From positions 1 through 64,000 of the forward strand of contig JBJDYV010000109.1 in NCBI GenBank assembly GCA_051867655.1: a stretch of 64,000 bases of DNA, written 5' to 3'. The notes under the pieces were generated by a model. It had not been told where the DNA came from. It worked only from the letters and a program-made list of their open reading frames with translations, and made no database searches. This document shows positions 25,444 to 36,250 of this stretch, in pieces. Every line of letters starts with the position of its first letter. The stretch's first letter is position 1. Source of the DNA: JAJPXI01 sp051867655. Lineage in GTDB: Bacteria > Bacillota > Clostridia > Oscillospirales > Oscillospiraceae. Made by a program: the position numbers and the translations under genes.

Positions 25444-27042
25444 ATGATCACTGTTTCCGACCTGAGCCTGAATTACAGCGGCCAGCCGCTCTTTTCCCAT
25501 GTGGATCTGCAGTTCGTCAAGGGCAACTGCTACGGCATCATCGGCGCCAACGGCGCGGGCAAATCCACCTTTCTGAAGATCCTCTCCGGCGAGCTGGAGC
25601 CCACCTCCGGCGAGGTGTCCATCCTGCCCAACACCCGCATGTCCATCCTGAAGCAGGACCAGAACGCCTACAACGCCTACACCGTCATGGATACGGTCAT
25701 CATGGGCAACCAGCGCCTGTACGATATCGGCAAGGAGAAAGAAGCCCTCTACGCCAAGGAGGAGATGACCGAGGAGGACGGCCTGCGCGCCTGCGAGCTG
25801 GAGGAGGAGTACGCCGAGCTGGGCGGCTGGGAGGCCGAGTCCGACGCTTCCCGTATCCTTCAAGGTCTGGGCATCCCCGTGTCCATGCACGGCGACGTCA
25901 TGGAGAACGTGGACGGCCGCCTGAAGGTGAAGGTGCTGCTGGCCCAGGCCCTGTTCGGCAATCCCGACATCCTGATGATGGACGAGCCCACCAACAACCT
26001 GGACATCAACGCCATCAACTGGCTGGAGGACTTCCTGCTGGACTTTGAGGGCACCGTCATCGTGGTCAGCCACGACCGCCACTTCCTGAACACCATCTGC
26101 ACCCACATCGTGGACATTGACTACAACAAGATCAAGATGTATGTGGGCAACTACGACTTCTGGTACGACGCCTCTCAGCTGATGCAGAACCTGATGAAGG
26201 CCCAGAACAAGAAGAATTCGGAGAAGATCAAGGAACTGCAGGACTTTATCTCCCGCTTCTCCGCCAACAAGTCCAAGTCCAAGCAGGCCACCGCCCGGCG
26301 CAAGCTGCTGGAGAAGATCTCCCTGGAGGAGATCCCCGCCTCCTCCCGCCGCTACCCCTGGGTGAGCTTCAACCCCGACAGGGAGGTGGGCAAGGACATC
26401 CTGTTTGTCACCGACGTGTCCAAGACTGTGGACGGCGTGAAGCTGCTGGACAAGGTGTCCTTCATCGTGGAGCACGGGGACAAGATCGCCTTCGTGGGCG
26501 ACAATGAGAACGCCCACACCGCCCTGTTCAAGATCCTGACCGGCGAGTGGGAGCCCGACGAGGGCACCGTGAAGTGGGGCCAGACGGCCACCTTCTCCTA
26601 TTTTCCCAAGGACAACACCGAGTTCTTCCAGGACTGCGACCTGAACCTGGTGGAGTGGCTGCGGCAGTATTCCCCCGACCCCATGGAGAGCTATCTGCGG
26701 GGCTTTTTGGGCCGGATGCTTTTCTCCGGCGACGAGGTCTACAAGCCTGTCAAGGTCCTGTCCGGCGGCGAGAAGGTGCGCTGCATGCTCTCCCGCATGA
26801 TGCTGTCCGGGGCCAATGTGCTGCTGCTGGACCAGCCCACCAACCACCTGGATCTGGAGTCCATCGCCGCTGTCAACAACGGCCTGGAGGCCGTCAAGTG
26901 CAACGTGCTGGTGTCCTCCCACGACCACCAGCTGGTGCAGACCGTGTGCAACCGTATCTTTGATTTCACCGAGGACGGCAAGCTCATCGACAAGCGCATG
27001 AGCTACGACGAGTATCTGGAGAGCATTGCCGGTCAGGAGTAA
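25444..27042 (+). CDS. ABC-F ATPase (YbiT/YkpA-like) with one degenerate site
   Basis: A 532-residue soluble protein with two ABC domains and a linker of about 80 residues rich in Lys (SANKSKSKQATARRKLL), typical of ABC-F translation factors that act at the ribosome E-site. NBD1 has Walker A GANGAGKST and Walker B ILMMDEPTNNLD, but its signature is degenerate (DGRLKVKV). NBD2 has signature LSGGEKVRC and LLLDQPTNHLD but its Walker A reads GDNENAHT, without Gly-Lys. In the head-to-tail arrangement this leaves one intact and one dead ATP site. Ribosome-binding site AAGGAG; a TATAAT box at 25406-25411. It precedes a DUF1294 gene by 3 bases. Confidence 0.92.
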   Translation: MITVSDLSLNYSGQPLFSHVDLQFVKGNCYGIIGANGAGKSTFLKILSGELEPTSGEVSILPNTRMSILKQDQNAYNAYTVMDTVIMGNQRLYDIGKEKEALYAKEEMTEEDGLRACELEEEYAELGGWEAESDASRILQGLGIPVSMHGDVMENVDGRLKVKVLLAQALFGNPDILMMDEPTNNLDINAINWLEDFLLDFEGTVIVVSHDRHFLNTICTHIVDIDYNKIKMYVGNYDFWYDASQLMQNLMKAQNKKNSEKIKELQDFISRFSANKSKSKQATARRKLLEKISLEEIPASSRRYPWVSFNPDREVGKDILFVTDVSKTVDGVKLLDKVSFIVEHGDKIAFVGDNENAHTALFKILTGEWEPDEGTVKWGQTATFSYFPKDNTEFFQDCDLNLVEWLRQYSPDPMESYLRGFLGRMLFSGDEVYKPVKVLSGGEKVRCMLSRMMLSGANVLLLDQPTNHLDLESIAAVNNGLEAVKCNVLVSSHDHQLVQTVCNRIFDFTEDGKLIDKRMSYDEYLESIAGQE

Positions 27043-27045
27043 GGC

Positions 27046-27300
27046 ATGCTGATCTGGTACCTGATCGCCGTCAACGTTCTGGCCTTCGCCCTGATGGGCA
27101 TTGACAAGGCCAAGGCCCGCCGGGGCGCCTGGCGCATCCCGGAAAAGTTCCTGTTCCTGACTGCCGTCATCGGCGGCAGCGTGGGCGCCCTTTTGGGCAT
27201 GTACACCTTCCGCCACAAGACCAGACACCGCTCCTTTGTGATCGGTATGCCGGTCATTCTGCTGCTTCAATTGGCGGCGGCCGTCTGGCTGACGCGCTGA
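27046..27300 (+). CDS. DUF1294 membrane protein
   Basis: An 84-residue protein with three hydrophobic segments (residues about 3-18, 38-56 and 65-82) and the family core GIDKAKARRGAWRIPE. DUF1294 proteins are small membrane proteins of unknown function, often fused to or near nucleic-acid binding genes. The start lies 3 bases after the ABC-F stop and has GGAG within the upstream gene end, so the two are co-transcribed. Confidence 0.85.
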   Translation: MLIWYLIAVNVLAFALMGIDKAKARRGAWRIPEKFLFLTAVIGGSVGALLGMYTFRHKTRHRSFVIGMPVILLLQLAAAVWLTR

Positions 27301-27336
27301 ACCTTTGATCTCACTTTATCGGAAAGAAGGATGCTT

Positions 27337-28159
27337 ATGCTTCGTGTGCTCCTGCTGCCCCTGCTGGCTGTAGCCGGCGGTGTGGGGGGCTTCTTCCTGC
27401 GCCGCTGGGAGCTGTCCACCGCTTTTGAGGCCAGCGGCCTGGCGATCCCCGGCGCCCCGGCGACGGTGGTCCTGATCGTGTGGAGCGTTGTGTTTGCCCT
27501 GGCGTTCGCGCTGCTGTGCCGGGGGGCCAAAAATGAACTGAAGGACTACGGCAGCTCCTTTTCCGCCCGCGGAAACTGGTTCTATCTGATAGTCACCGCG
27601 CTGGCGGCTGCTTGCCTGCTGGTGGCCGGCTTCTTCGGCCTGACGGACGAGTTGGGCGGCTTGGACGCGCCCCATCTGCTGCGCATGCTGCTCTGGGTCA
27701 TGTGCATCCTGTCCTTCTTCTGCGTGCTGACCGTCATTCTCAACAATTTCCGCGGCGGGGGCCGCAAGTACAGCCTGGCCCTGCTGGTGCCCGCCTATAC
27801 CTGCTGCCTGTGGCTGGTGGCCGCGTATCAGCAGCGCTCCGCCGACCCGGTGGTTCTGGATTATGTGTACGGGTTGTTTGCCATCATCTGCACGCTGCTG
27901 GGGCTCTATTTCACGGCTGGCTTTTCCTTTGAGCGCGCCAAGGTCTGGCGCTGCGCCTTCTTCTGCCTGCTGAGCGTGTATTTCAGCATCGTCACCCTGG
28001 CCGACGGCCACGACCGGAGCACCCGGCTTTTGTTCGTGTTCTCCATTCTGTATCAGCTCGCCACCGTCACCGTGCTGCTGTACCACGCCTTTGCCCACAT
28101 CCCCCGGCGCCTGCCGGATGAATCGAACGAATCGAACGAATCGCAGGAGGTAACCCCCG

Positions 28160-28167
<8 letters not shown>
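27337..28167 (+). CDS. Multipass membrane protein of unknown function
   Basis: A 276-residue protein with seven or eight hydrophobic segments and a short hydrophilic tail containing a repeated ESN motif encoded by three copies of GAATCGAA(C). I do not recognise the family. Of two adjacent ATGs (27331 and 27337) I prefer the second, since AGAAGG ends right at the first. The 3' end overlaps metG by 8 bases, so it belongs to the same transcript as metG, tatD and the radical SAM gene. The role is unknown. Confidence 0.7.
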
Positions 28168-30124
<1,957 letters not shown>

Positions 30125-30125
30125 T

Positions 30126-30902
30126 ATGAGTATTTTCGACACCCACGCCCACTACTACGACGAGGCTTTTGACCCGGACCGGGACGCGCTGCTGTCCGCC
30201 CTGCCCTCCAAGGGGGTGGAGCTGGTGGTGTGTCCGGGGTGCGACCTGGAATCCTCTCAGGCCTGTATCGACCTGGCCGCAAAATACGATTATCTCTACG
30301 CCGCCGCCGGGTTCCACCCGGAGAACCTGGAGGGTGTGGCCCTGGGTGACGTGGACAAGATCAAGAACCTCTGCGCCGCGCCCAAGGTGGTGGCGGTGGG
30401 GGAGATCGGCCTGGACTACTACTGGGTCAAGACCCCGGAAGCCCGCGCCTTTTCCCGGGACATGTTTGACGCCCAGCTGTCTCTCAGCGAGGAGCTGGAC
30501 CTGCCTGCCATCGTTCACGACCGGGACGCCCACAAGGACTGTATGGACCTGGTGCGCGCCCACCCCCACGCCCGGGGCGTGTTCCACTGCTATGCCGGCA
30601 GCCTGGAGGACGCCAAGGTGCTGGTGGACAAGGGCTGGATGCTGTCCTTCACCGGGAACATTACCTTTCATAACGCCCGCCGGGCGCCGGAGATCCTGGC
30701 CTGGCTGCCCCTGGAGCGCCTGATGCTGGAGACTGACGCGCCCTATATGGCCCCCGAGCCCTACCGGGGACAGCGGTGCGACTCCTCCCTGATCCCCCTG
30801 ATGGCGGCCAAGGTGGCCGCCTGTAAGGGAAACATCAGCGCCGAAGAGGTGCTGGACATCACCTGCGAAAACGGCAAACGATTTTTCCGCATTGGAGTAT
30901 AA
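30126..30902 (+). CDS. tatD: TatD-family metal-dependent hydrolase/DNase
   Basis: A 258-residue TIM-barrel hydrolase. Metal ligands are DTHAHYYD (residues 4-11), EIGLDYYW, HDRDAH, FHCYAG and ETDAPY, in family order. TatD enzymes are 3'-5' exonucleases acting on DNA or RNA. The ATG at 30126 is one base past the metG stop and lacks its own ribosome-binding site, so it relies on coupling; the longer frame from 30108 would overlap metG and is not used. A radical SAM gene follows after 3 bases. Confidence 0.93.
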   Translation: MSIFDTHAHYYDEAFDPDRDALLSALPSKGVELVVCPGCDLESSQACIDLAAKYDYLYAAAGFHPENLEGVALGDVDKIKNLCAAPKVVAVGEIGLDYYWVKTPEARAFSRDMFDAQLSLSEELDLPAIVHDRDAHKDCMDLVRAHPHARGVFHCYAGSLEDAKVLVDKGWMLSFTGNITFHNARRAPEILAWLPLERLMLETDAPYMAPEPYRGQRCDSSLIPLMAAKVAACKGNISAEEVLDITCENGKRFFRIGV

Positions 30903-30905
30903 GCC

Positions 30906-31523
30906 ATGGAAACCATTTCGTATGAATACGGGGATTCCCTGTATGTGAACCTGACCAACCGCTGCGACTGTGCCTGCGTGTTCTGCCTGCGGCAGAACGG
31001 CCACAAGGGCAGCATCTACGCCGACGACCTGTGGCTGGACCACGAGCCCTCCCGGCAGGAGGCCCTGGACGACCTGCTGAAGCGGGATCTGGCCGCCTAT
31101 CCCGAGATCGTGTTCTGCGGCTTCGGCGAGCCTACCTTCCGCATTGACGACATCCTGTGGCTGGTAGATGAGATGAAAAAGGCGGTGCCCGAGCTGCCCC
31201 CCATCCGCATCAACACCAACGGCCACGCCAACCTGATCCACGGCCGGGACGTGACGCCGGAGCTGAAGGGCCGCATCGACGTGCTGTCCATCTCCCTGAA
31301 CGGCTCCACCTGTGAGGAGTACGTCAGGGTCACCCGCCCCCGGGACGGGGACAGAGCGTGGGAATCCATGCTGGACTTTACCCGGAAGGCCGCCCAGGTG
31401 GTCCCCAAGGTGGTCATGACCATCGTGAACAAGGACAAGACCCCCGAGGAGATCGAGGCCTGCCGCGCCATGTGCGAGGAATTGGGCGCTGCCCTGCGGG
31501 TCAGAGAGTATATCCCGGACTGA
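30906..31523 (+). CDS. TatD-associated radical SAM protein
   Basis: A 205-residue radical SAM enzyme of the small family found beside tatD. The cluster motif CxxxCxxC is in RCDCACVFCLRQNG near residue 19-26; GFGEPTFRIDD and INTNGHANLI supply the SAM-binding strands, and SISLNGS the later strand. The substrate is unknown. It is the last gene of the operon metG-tatD-radical SAM, followed by a strong terminator. The co-occurrence with tatD is a known pattern but the role is not established. Confidence 0.88.
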   Translation: METISYEYGDSLYVNLTNRCDCACVFCLRQNGHKGSIYADDLWLDHEPSRQEALDDLLKRDLAAYPEIVFCGFGEPTFRIDDILWLVDEMKKAVPELPPIRINTNGHANLIHGRDVTPELKGRIDVLSISLNGSTCEEYVRVTRPRDGDRAWESMLDFTRKAAQVVPKVVMTIVNKDKTPEEIEACRAMCEELGAALRVREYIPD

Positions 31524-31535
31524 CCGGAAAACGCA

Positions 31536-31569
31536 AAAAGCCTGCCGCGCAGCCGCGCGGCAGGCTTTT
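31536..31569. terminator. Terminator of the metG operon and of ilvE
   Basis: AAAAGCCTGCCGCGC (31536-31550) pairs perfectly with GCGCGGCAGGCTTTT (31555-31569), loop AGCC. It lies between convergent genes and is flanked by A- and T-runs. Confidence 0.92.
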
Positions 31570-31583
31570 CAATTTATTTCGGT

Positions 31584-32651
31584 TTACTCCACCTTCATGG
31601 TCCAGCCATAGGGATCGGGCTGCTTGCCCCACTGGATGCCGGTCAGAGTGTCGTACAGGCGCTGGGTCAGCTCGCCGGTCTTGCCGCCGTTGATGACCAC
31701 GTGGCGGTCCTCCCAGCCCATCTCGCCGATGGGGGAGATGACGGCGGCGGTGCCGGAGCCCCAGGCCTCTTCCAGTTTGCCGGCGTCGGCGGCGTCGAAC
31801 AGCTCCTGAGCGGAGATCAGGCGCTCCTCCACATCGTAGCCCCAGCTGCGCAGCAGCTCCAGGCAGGAGCGGCGGGTGATGCCGGGCAGCACAGAGCCGG
31901 TCAGCTTGGGGGTGACCACCTTGCCGTCGATCTTGAACAGAACGTTCATGGAGCCGACTTCCTCGATGTACTTGCGCTCCACGCCGTCCAGCCAGAGCAC
32001 CTGGGCGTAGCCGTTCTGCTCGGCCCGCTCACCGGCGCGGATGGAGGCGGCGTAGTTGCCGCCGCACTTGGTGTAGCCGGTGCCGCCCTTGACGGCGCGG
32101 ACATCCTGGCTCTCCACGTAGATCTTGACGGGGTTCATGCCCTCGGCATAGTAAGCGCCCACGGGGCAGCAGATGACGCAGAACAGATAGGTGTGGGAGG
32201 CGTGGACGCCCAGACCGGCGTCCGTGGCGAAGACAAAGGGACGGATATACAGGGAGGTGTCCGGCTCGGTGGGGACCCAGTCGGCTTCCACCTTCACCAG
32301 AGTCTTGACGCCCTCCACAAACAGATCCTCGGGTACCGGGGGGATGCACAGACGCTCACAGGAGTCGATCATACGGCGGGCGTTGTCGTAGGGGCGGAAC
32401 AGCTGCACGCCGCCGTCGGGGGTGCGGTAGGCCTTCATGCCCTCAAAGACCTCCTGGGCATAGTGGAACACCATGCAGGACGGCTCCAGCTGCAGGGGGG
32501 CGTAGGGGACGATGCGGGGATCGTGCCAGCCCTTGCCCGTCTCGTAGTTGAGCAGGAACATGTGGTCGGTGAAAACCTTGCCGAATTTCAGGGTCTTGGG
32601 GTCGGGCTTGGCCTTGAGCTCAGCCGCTTTGGTGATTTGGATGCTTTCCAT
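31584..32651 (-). CDS. ilvE: Branched-chain amino acid aminotransferase
   Basis: A 355-residue fold-type IV PLP enzyme that performs the final step of Leu, Ile and Val synthesis. The PLP lysine is in GYTKCGGNYAAS; other class motifs are QEVFEGMKAYR, RPFVFATDAGLGV and YIEEVGSMN. An in-frame ATG at 32696 would add 15 residues, but the ATG at 32651 has AGGAGG with 8-base spacing. The promoter is at 32714-32742. Length is normal for the long bacterial/eukaryote-like BCAT group. Confidence 0.95.
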   Translation of the reverse strand: MESIQITKAAELKAKPDPKTLKFGKVFTDHMFLLNYETGKGWHDPRIVPYAPLQLEPSCMVFHYAQEVFEGMKAYRTPDGGVQLFRPYDNARRMIDSCERLCIPPVPEDLFVEGVKTLVKVEADWVPTEPDTSLYIRPFVFATDAGLGVHASHTYLFCVICCPVGAYYAEGMNPVKIYVESQDVRAVKGGTGYTKCGGNYAASIRAGERAEQNGYAQVLWLDGVERKYIEEVGSMNVLFKIDGKVVTPKLTGSVLPGITRRSCLELLRSWGYDVEERLISAQELFDAADAGKLEEAWGSGTAAVISPIGEMGWEDRHVVINGGKTGELTQRLYDTLTGIQWGKQPDPYGWTMKVE

Positions 32652-32713
32652 GGCAAATGCCTCCTGCGTATAAATTGCATATCGCGCGCTTCGCACGTAT
32701 AAATTTAGTTGTA

Positions 32714-32742
32714 ATTATAGCAGTGTCACCGCCAATCTGCAA
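32714..32742 (-). promoter_or_regulatory. Promoter of ilvE
   Basis: On the minus strand: TTGCAG (32742-32737), a 17-base spacer and TATAAT (32719-32714). The 5' leader of about 55 bases contains the sequence CGTATAAATT twice (32667-32676 and 32696-32705). No T-box or leader peptide is evident. Confidence 0.78.
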
Positions 32743-32807
32743 TGGTGAATCTGCCGTTTTTTGTGTATGTATTTGCGTAAAAAGTATCGATACAGGCCGG
32801 GGCTGCC

Positions 32808-32836
32808 TTGCGTTGGGAGGAAAACTATGCTATACT
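32808..32836 (+). promoter_or_regulatory. Promoter of the DEAD-box helicase gene
   Basis: TTGCGT (32808-32813), a 17-base spacer and TATACT (32831-32836), 31 bases before the start codon. Confidence 0.75.
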
Positions 32837-32867
32837 GAAGTGCAATTTATACAGAAGGAACGATAAT

Positions 32868-34052
32868 ATGGAGATCAACGGCGAGATCGTCAACGAAACC
32901 GTCCTCTATGACCAGCTGGGCCTGTCCGAGCCCATCATGAAGGCGCTGGCCAAGAAGGGCTATACCCAGGCCACCCCGGTGCAGGGGGGCGCCATCCCGT
33001 ATTTCATGGACTGGAAGGACGTCATTGCCAAGGCCCCCACGGGCACGGGCAAGACCTATGCCTTCGGCATCCCCATGGTGGAGCATATTGACCCGGAGTC
33101 CACCGATGTGCTGGGCCTGGTGCTGGCCCCCACCCGGGAGCTGGCGCTCCAGATCCAGGATGAGCTGCGCGACCTGTGCCAGTTCAAGGAGGGCGTGCGT
33201 ACCGTGTGCCTGTACGGCGGCGCGCCCATCGACAAGCAGATCAACGCCCTGAAAAAGAAGCCCCAGATCGTGGTGGCCACCCCGGGCCGGCTGATGGACC
33301 ACATGAAGCGGCACACCGTCCGTCTGGACAAGGTGGAGACCGTGGTGCTGGACGAGGCCGACCGCATGCTGGACATGGGCTTCGTCCGGGACGTGACCCA
33401 CATCCTGGACAAAATGCCCCACCGCAAAAACCTGGGCATGTTTTCCGCCACCATCTCCCGGGAGGTCATGGATATCTCCTGGGTGTACCAGCGCGACCCG
33501 GTGGAGATCACCGTCCGGGCCGATGAGCAGAACAAGCCGGACATCAAGCAGTACCGCATCCAGCTGCCCGGCCGGAACGAGAAGCTGGACGCCATGGAAC
33601 GCATCCTGATCGCCGAGGGCTATGACCGCTGCATCGTCTTCTGCAACACCAAGAACATGACCGACCGGCTGTCCGGCCTGCTGCAGATGCGGGGCTTCTC
33701 CGCCCAGTGCATCCACGGTGACATCCAGCAGCGGGTGCGGGAGAAGACCCTGCAGTCTTTCCGGGACGGCAAGCTGAAGATCCTGGTGGCCACCGACGTG
33801 GCCGCCCGGGGCCTGGACATTGACGATGTGGACGCGGTGTTCAACTACGATGTGCCCGACGAGATCGAGTATTATATCCACCGCATCGGTCGCACCGGGC
33901 GGGCCAAGCGCCACGGCGTGGCCTATTCCCTGGTGTCCACCGTCACCGAAGGGGTGCGGCTGGACGAGATCGCCAAGATCACCGGCGCCGACATCGAAGC
34001 CCTGAAGTTCGACGAAGACGGCTGCCTGGTTCCGGTGAACGAGGCGGACTGA
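32868..34052 (+). CDS. DEAD-box ATP-dependent RNA helicase
   Basis: A 394-residue two-RecA-domain helicase. All motifs are present: Q-motif region (QATPVQGGAIP), I (APTGTGKT), Ia (APTRELA), Ib (TPGR), II (DEAD), III (SAT), V (VATDVAARGLD) and VI (HRIGRTGR). There is no long C-terminal extension, so it is a minimal helicase close to RhlE/CshA-like proteins. The ATG at 32868 has AGAAGGA upstream; a longer frame from 32808 would overlap the promoter. Likely roles are ribosome assembly or RNA turnover in the cytoplasm. Confidence 0.93.
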   Translation: MEINGEIVNETVLYDQLGLSEPIMKALAKKGYTQATPVQGGAIPYFMDWKDVIAKAPTGTGKTYAFGIPMVEHIDPESTDVLGLVLAPTRELALQIQDELRDLCQFKEGVRTVCLYGGAPIDKQINALKKKPQIVVATPGRLMDHMKRHTVRLDKVETVVLDEADRMLDMGFVRDVTHILDKMPHRKNLGMFSATISREVMDISWVYQRDPVEITVRADEQNKPDIKQYRIQLPGRNEKLDAMERILIAEGYDRCIVFCNTKNMTDRLSGLLQMRGFSAQCIHGDIQQRVREKTLQSFRDGKLKILVATDVAARGLDIDDVDAVFNYDVPDEIEYYIHRIGRTGRAKRHGVAYSLVSTVTEGVRLDEIAKITGADIEALKFDEDGCLVPVNEAD

Positions 34053-34146
34053 AATTTCATTTATTTTTAAGTTTTCCGTCATAATTTCTGAAGGTTTTTG
34101 TGCTATGCTCAAAACAGATTGGAAGTATTGAAGGAGGAACGCTGTT

Positions 34147-34356
34147 ATGAACGGACCGAAGAAACTGTATCGTCTGGATAAGGGCGCCATGCTGGCCGGC
34201 GTGTGCGGAGGTATCGCGGAATATTTCAACATCGACCCCAGCATCGTGCGCATCATCGCCGCTATCCTGTTTTTTGCCGGCGGCCTGAGCCTCTGGGTCT
34301 ATGTGATCGCCGCCATCATCCTGCCCAAGAAAAGCGACGTGTACCCCGGCTATTAA
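34147..34356 (+). CDS. PspC-domain membrane protein
   Basis: A 69-residue protein consisting of a single PspC domain: the N-terminal KLYRLDKGAMLAGVCGGIAEYF signature in character, then a membrane segment (IVRIIAAILFFAGGLSLWVYVIAAIILP). PspC proteins associate with envelope-stress responses. The ribosome-binding site GGAGG lies before the ATG. It sits alone between the helicase gene and a GNAT gene, followed by a GC-rich hairpin. Confidence 0.9.
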   Translation: MNGPKKLYRLDKGAMLAGVCGGIAEYFNIDPSIVRIIAAILFFAGGLSLWVYVIAAIILPKKSDVYPGY

Positions 34357-34370
34357 GCCGGATTGACCCT

Positions 34371-34395
34371 TGCCCCCGTCCGTTGGACGGGGGCA
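34371..34395 (+). terminator. GC-rich hairpin after pspC
   Basis: TGCCCCCGTCC (34371-34381) pairs perfectly with GGACGGGGGCA (34385-34395), loop GTT. The T-tract is poor (GAATTGTT), so it may be a weak terminator allowing readthrough into the GNAT gene. Confidence 0.55.
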
Positions 34396-34418
34396 GAATT
34401 GTTCCGGGAGGAAAAACC

Positions 34419-35276
34419 ATGATCGAAATGCGCAAATCCAAGCCGGAGGAAGTGCCGGAGCTGCAGGAGCTGTTCCGGCTCTGCTTCGGGGACGGCCCGG
34501 AGTGCTCCGGCCTGTATTTTAATAAATTCTACCGCCCGGAGGAGTTTCTTGTCCTGCGGGAGGAGGACGAGCTGCGGGCCATGGCCGGTCTGCTGAATCT
34601 GACCCTGACCGAGCCGGGCGGCAAGACCGTCAAGGCGGCCTATCTCTACGGCATGGGCACCCACCCGGAGCACCAGGGCAAGGGCTTTGCCGGGCAACTG
34701 CTGAACTACGCCGACTTTTATCTGCACGGCAAGCGGGACTGCCTGGTCACCATGCCTGCCGAACCCTCTCTGCACGCCTTTTACCGCAAATTCGGCTTCT
34801 GTGAGTGCTTCCCCCTGCTGGAGGGGGAGGTGACGCCCCGGGCGGTGCGGGAAGGGGAGACCTCCCTGCCCCTGGACGCCGCCGGGTATGACGCGCTGCG
34901 GGAGCGGCTGCTGGCGGAATACTACCATGTGTCCTACGGGGGGCTGACCGGGCTGCAGGAGAGCCTGTGCACCTTTTCCGGCGGCAGTCTGCTGTCCCTG
35001 AACGTGAACGGCGTCCCCGGCTGCGCCGCCGTGGAGCAGTGGGGGGATACGGCTGTGTGCAAGGAGCTTTTGATCGCCCCCGAGGCGCTGGAGGGCGCGC
35101 TCGCCCTGGTGGCCCAGGCGGTCTACGCCAGGCGCTTTATCCTGCGCCGCCCCGCCTTTTGGCCCGGTGAGGGCCTGACCAGGCGGGATTTCGGCATGAT
35201 CAAGTGGTACGACCCCATCGCCGCCAGGCGCTGGCAGGGGGCGGACGAGCCCTATCTGGGCCTGGCCTTTGACTGA
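34419..35276 (+). CDS. GNAT-family N-acetyltransferase (Eis-like architecture)
   Basis: A 285-residue protein. Residues 1-150 are a GNAT fold with the acetyl-CoA loop GMGTHPEHQGKGFAGQLL near 76-93; the C-terminal half resembles the second domain seen in Eis/COG4552-type enzymes. The ATG at 34419 has GGGAGG with 7-base spacing. The acceptor is unknown. A terminator follows at 35287-35341. Confidence 0.85.
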   Translation: MIEMRKSKPEEVPELQELFRLCFGDGPECSGLYFNKFYRPEEFLVLREEDELRAMAGLLNLTLTEPGGKTVKAAYLYGMGTHPEHQGKGFAGQLLNYADFYLHGKRDCLVTMPAEPSLHAFYRKFGFCECFPLLEGEVTPRAVREGETSLPLDAAGYDALRERLLAEYYHVSYGGLTGLQESLCTFSGGSLLSLNVNGVPGCAAVEQWGDTAVCKELLIAPEALEGALALVAQAVYARRFILRRPAFWPGEGLTRRDFGMIKWYDPIAARRWQGADEPYLGLAFD

Positions 35277-35286
35277 AGATAGAGAT

Positions 35287-35341
35287 AAAAGGGCACTCCT
35301 TTTTCCTTCGCTCGATGCGGAAGGGAAAAGGAGCGCCCTTT
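35287..35341. terminator. Imperfect bidirectional terminator
   Basis: AAAAGGGC (35287-35294) and the following CTCCTTTTTCC pair with GGGAAAAGGAG and GCCCTTT (to 35341), with one or two mismatches. It separates the convergent GNAT and SDR genes. Confidence 0.7.
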
Positions 35342-35371
35342 CTGATTTCATTGGAGCCGGTGAATGCCGGT

Positions 35372-36175
35372 TTACCAGGTGCGGGAGTTCATCTGCCGGA
35401 ACTGGGCGACGGTGGAAACATGAGCGTTCAGGCCGCCGTCCACATTGAAGATCTGGCCGGTCACATAGCTGCTCTCGTCCGAGGCGAGGTAGACGCACAG
35501 ATGGCCGATATCCTCCGGGCAGCCATAGCGATTGACCATAATGTTGCTCATAAAGATGTCCTTTAAGGCCTGGGGGACACGCTCTTCATTGTCCGGGGTC
35601 ACGATCAGGCCGGGGCGTACACAGTTGCAGCGGATGTTCTGCTTTCCGTACTGCAGCGCGGTGTACTGCGTCAGCATGTTGATGCCGGCCTTGGCGCAGG
35701 CGTACGCGGTGGAGCCCAGATCGCCGCCGCAGGAGGCCATGGAGCCGGTGTTGATGATAGAGCCGCCGTTCTCATTCTTCTGCATATAGGGGAGCACGCA
35801 CTTGATCGCGTAGAAAACACTGTCCAGATCGGTCTTGAAAATGTGGTCCCACATCTCCAGGGTCAGCTCGTCCACACGGCCGTCCTTCAGACCCACGCCC
35901 GCCGCGTTGTTCACCAGCACGTCGATCTTTCCATACTTTTCGGCGGTGTCCGCGCAGAGACGCTCAATGCTGTCCGTGTCCGTGACGTCCATGTAGTGAT
36001 AGGAGGCGTCGCCGCCCTCGGCCAGGATCTGGTTTACCACCGTCATTCCCTTTTCTTCCCGGCGTCCGCAGATCACCACTTTGGCGCCCTCCGCCGCGTA
36101 CAGCCGGGCGATACCCGTTCCGATCCCGCCGGTGGAGCCGGTCACGATTGCTACTTTTCCTTGCAAACGGTTCAT
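35372..36175 (-). CDS. Short-chain dehydrogenase/reductase
   Basis: A 267-residue classical SDR. The cofactor motif is TGSTGGIGTG near residues 12-21; CGRREEK at the end of the second strand suggests NADP(H). NNAAG, the catalytic Ser (NTGSMAS) and YACAK follow, then PGLIVTP. The C-terminus is somewhat longer than average. The substrate is not readable; hydroxysteroid dehydrogenases of gut clostridia are in this family, but so are many others. Start with AAGGAAGG; promoter at 36222-36250 with an inverted repeat upstream. Confidence 0.88.
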   Translation of the reverse strand: MNRLQGKVAIVTGSTGGIGTGIARLYAAEGAKVVICGRREEKGMTVVNQILAEGGDASYHYMDVTDTDSIERLCADTAEKYGKIDVLVNNAAGVGLKDGRVDELTLEMWDHIFKTDLDSVFYAIKCVLPYMQKNENGGSIINTGSMASCGGDLGSTAYACAKAGINMLTQYTALQYGKQNIRCNCVRPGLIVTPDNEERVPQALKDIFMSNIMVNRYGCPEDIGHLCVYLASDESSYVTGQIFNVDGGLNAHVSTVAQFRQMNSRTW

Positions 36176-36221
36176 GGATGTTCCTTCCTTTCAATCGGTG
36201 TTTCGTTTCGTTGATATATCC

Positions 36222-36250
36222 ATGCTAACACCGTTTTTTCCCATTGGCAA
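36222..36250 (-). promoter_or_regulatory. Promoter of the SDR gene
   Basis: On the minus strand: TTGCCA (36250-36245), a 17-base spacer and TAGCAT (36227-36222). Upstream of the -35, CGAACTTTT (36269-36277) and AAAAGTTCG (36312-36320) form an inverted repeat with 34-base spacing, a candidate activator or repressor site. Confidence 0.6.

Noticed and set aside
28119..28145. Tandem GAATCGAAC repeat
   Set aside because: Three short copies inside a coding tail; too small to be meaningful by itself.
32667..32705. Direct repeat CGTATAAATT in the ilvE leader
   Set aside because: Two copies of an AT-rich 10-mer near a promoter; not enough to call an operator or T-box.
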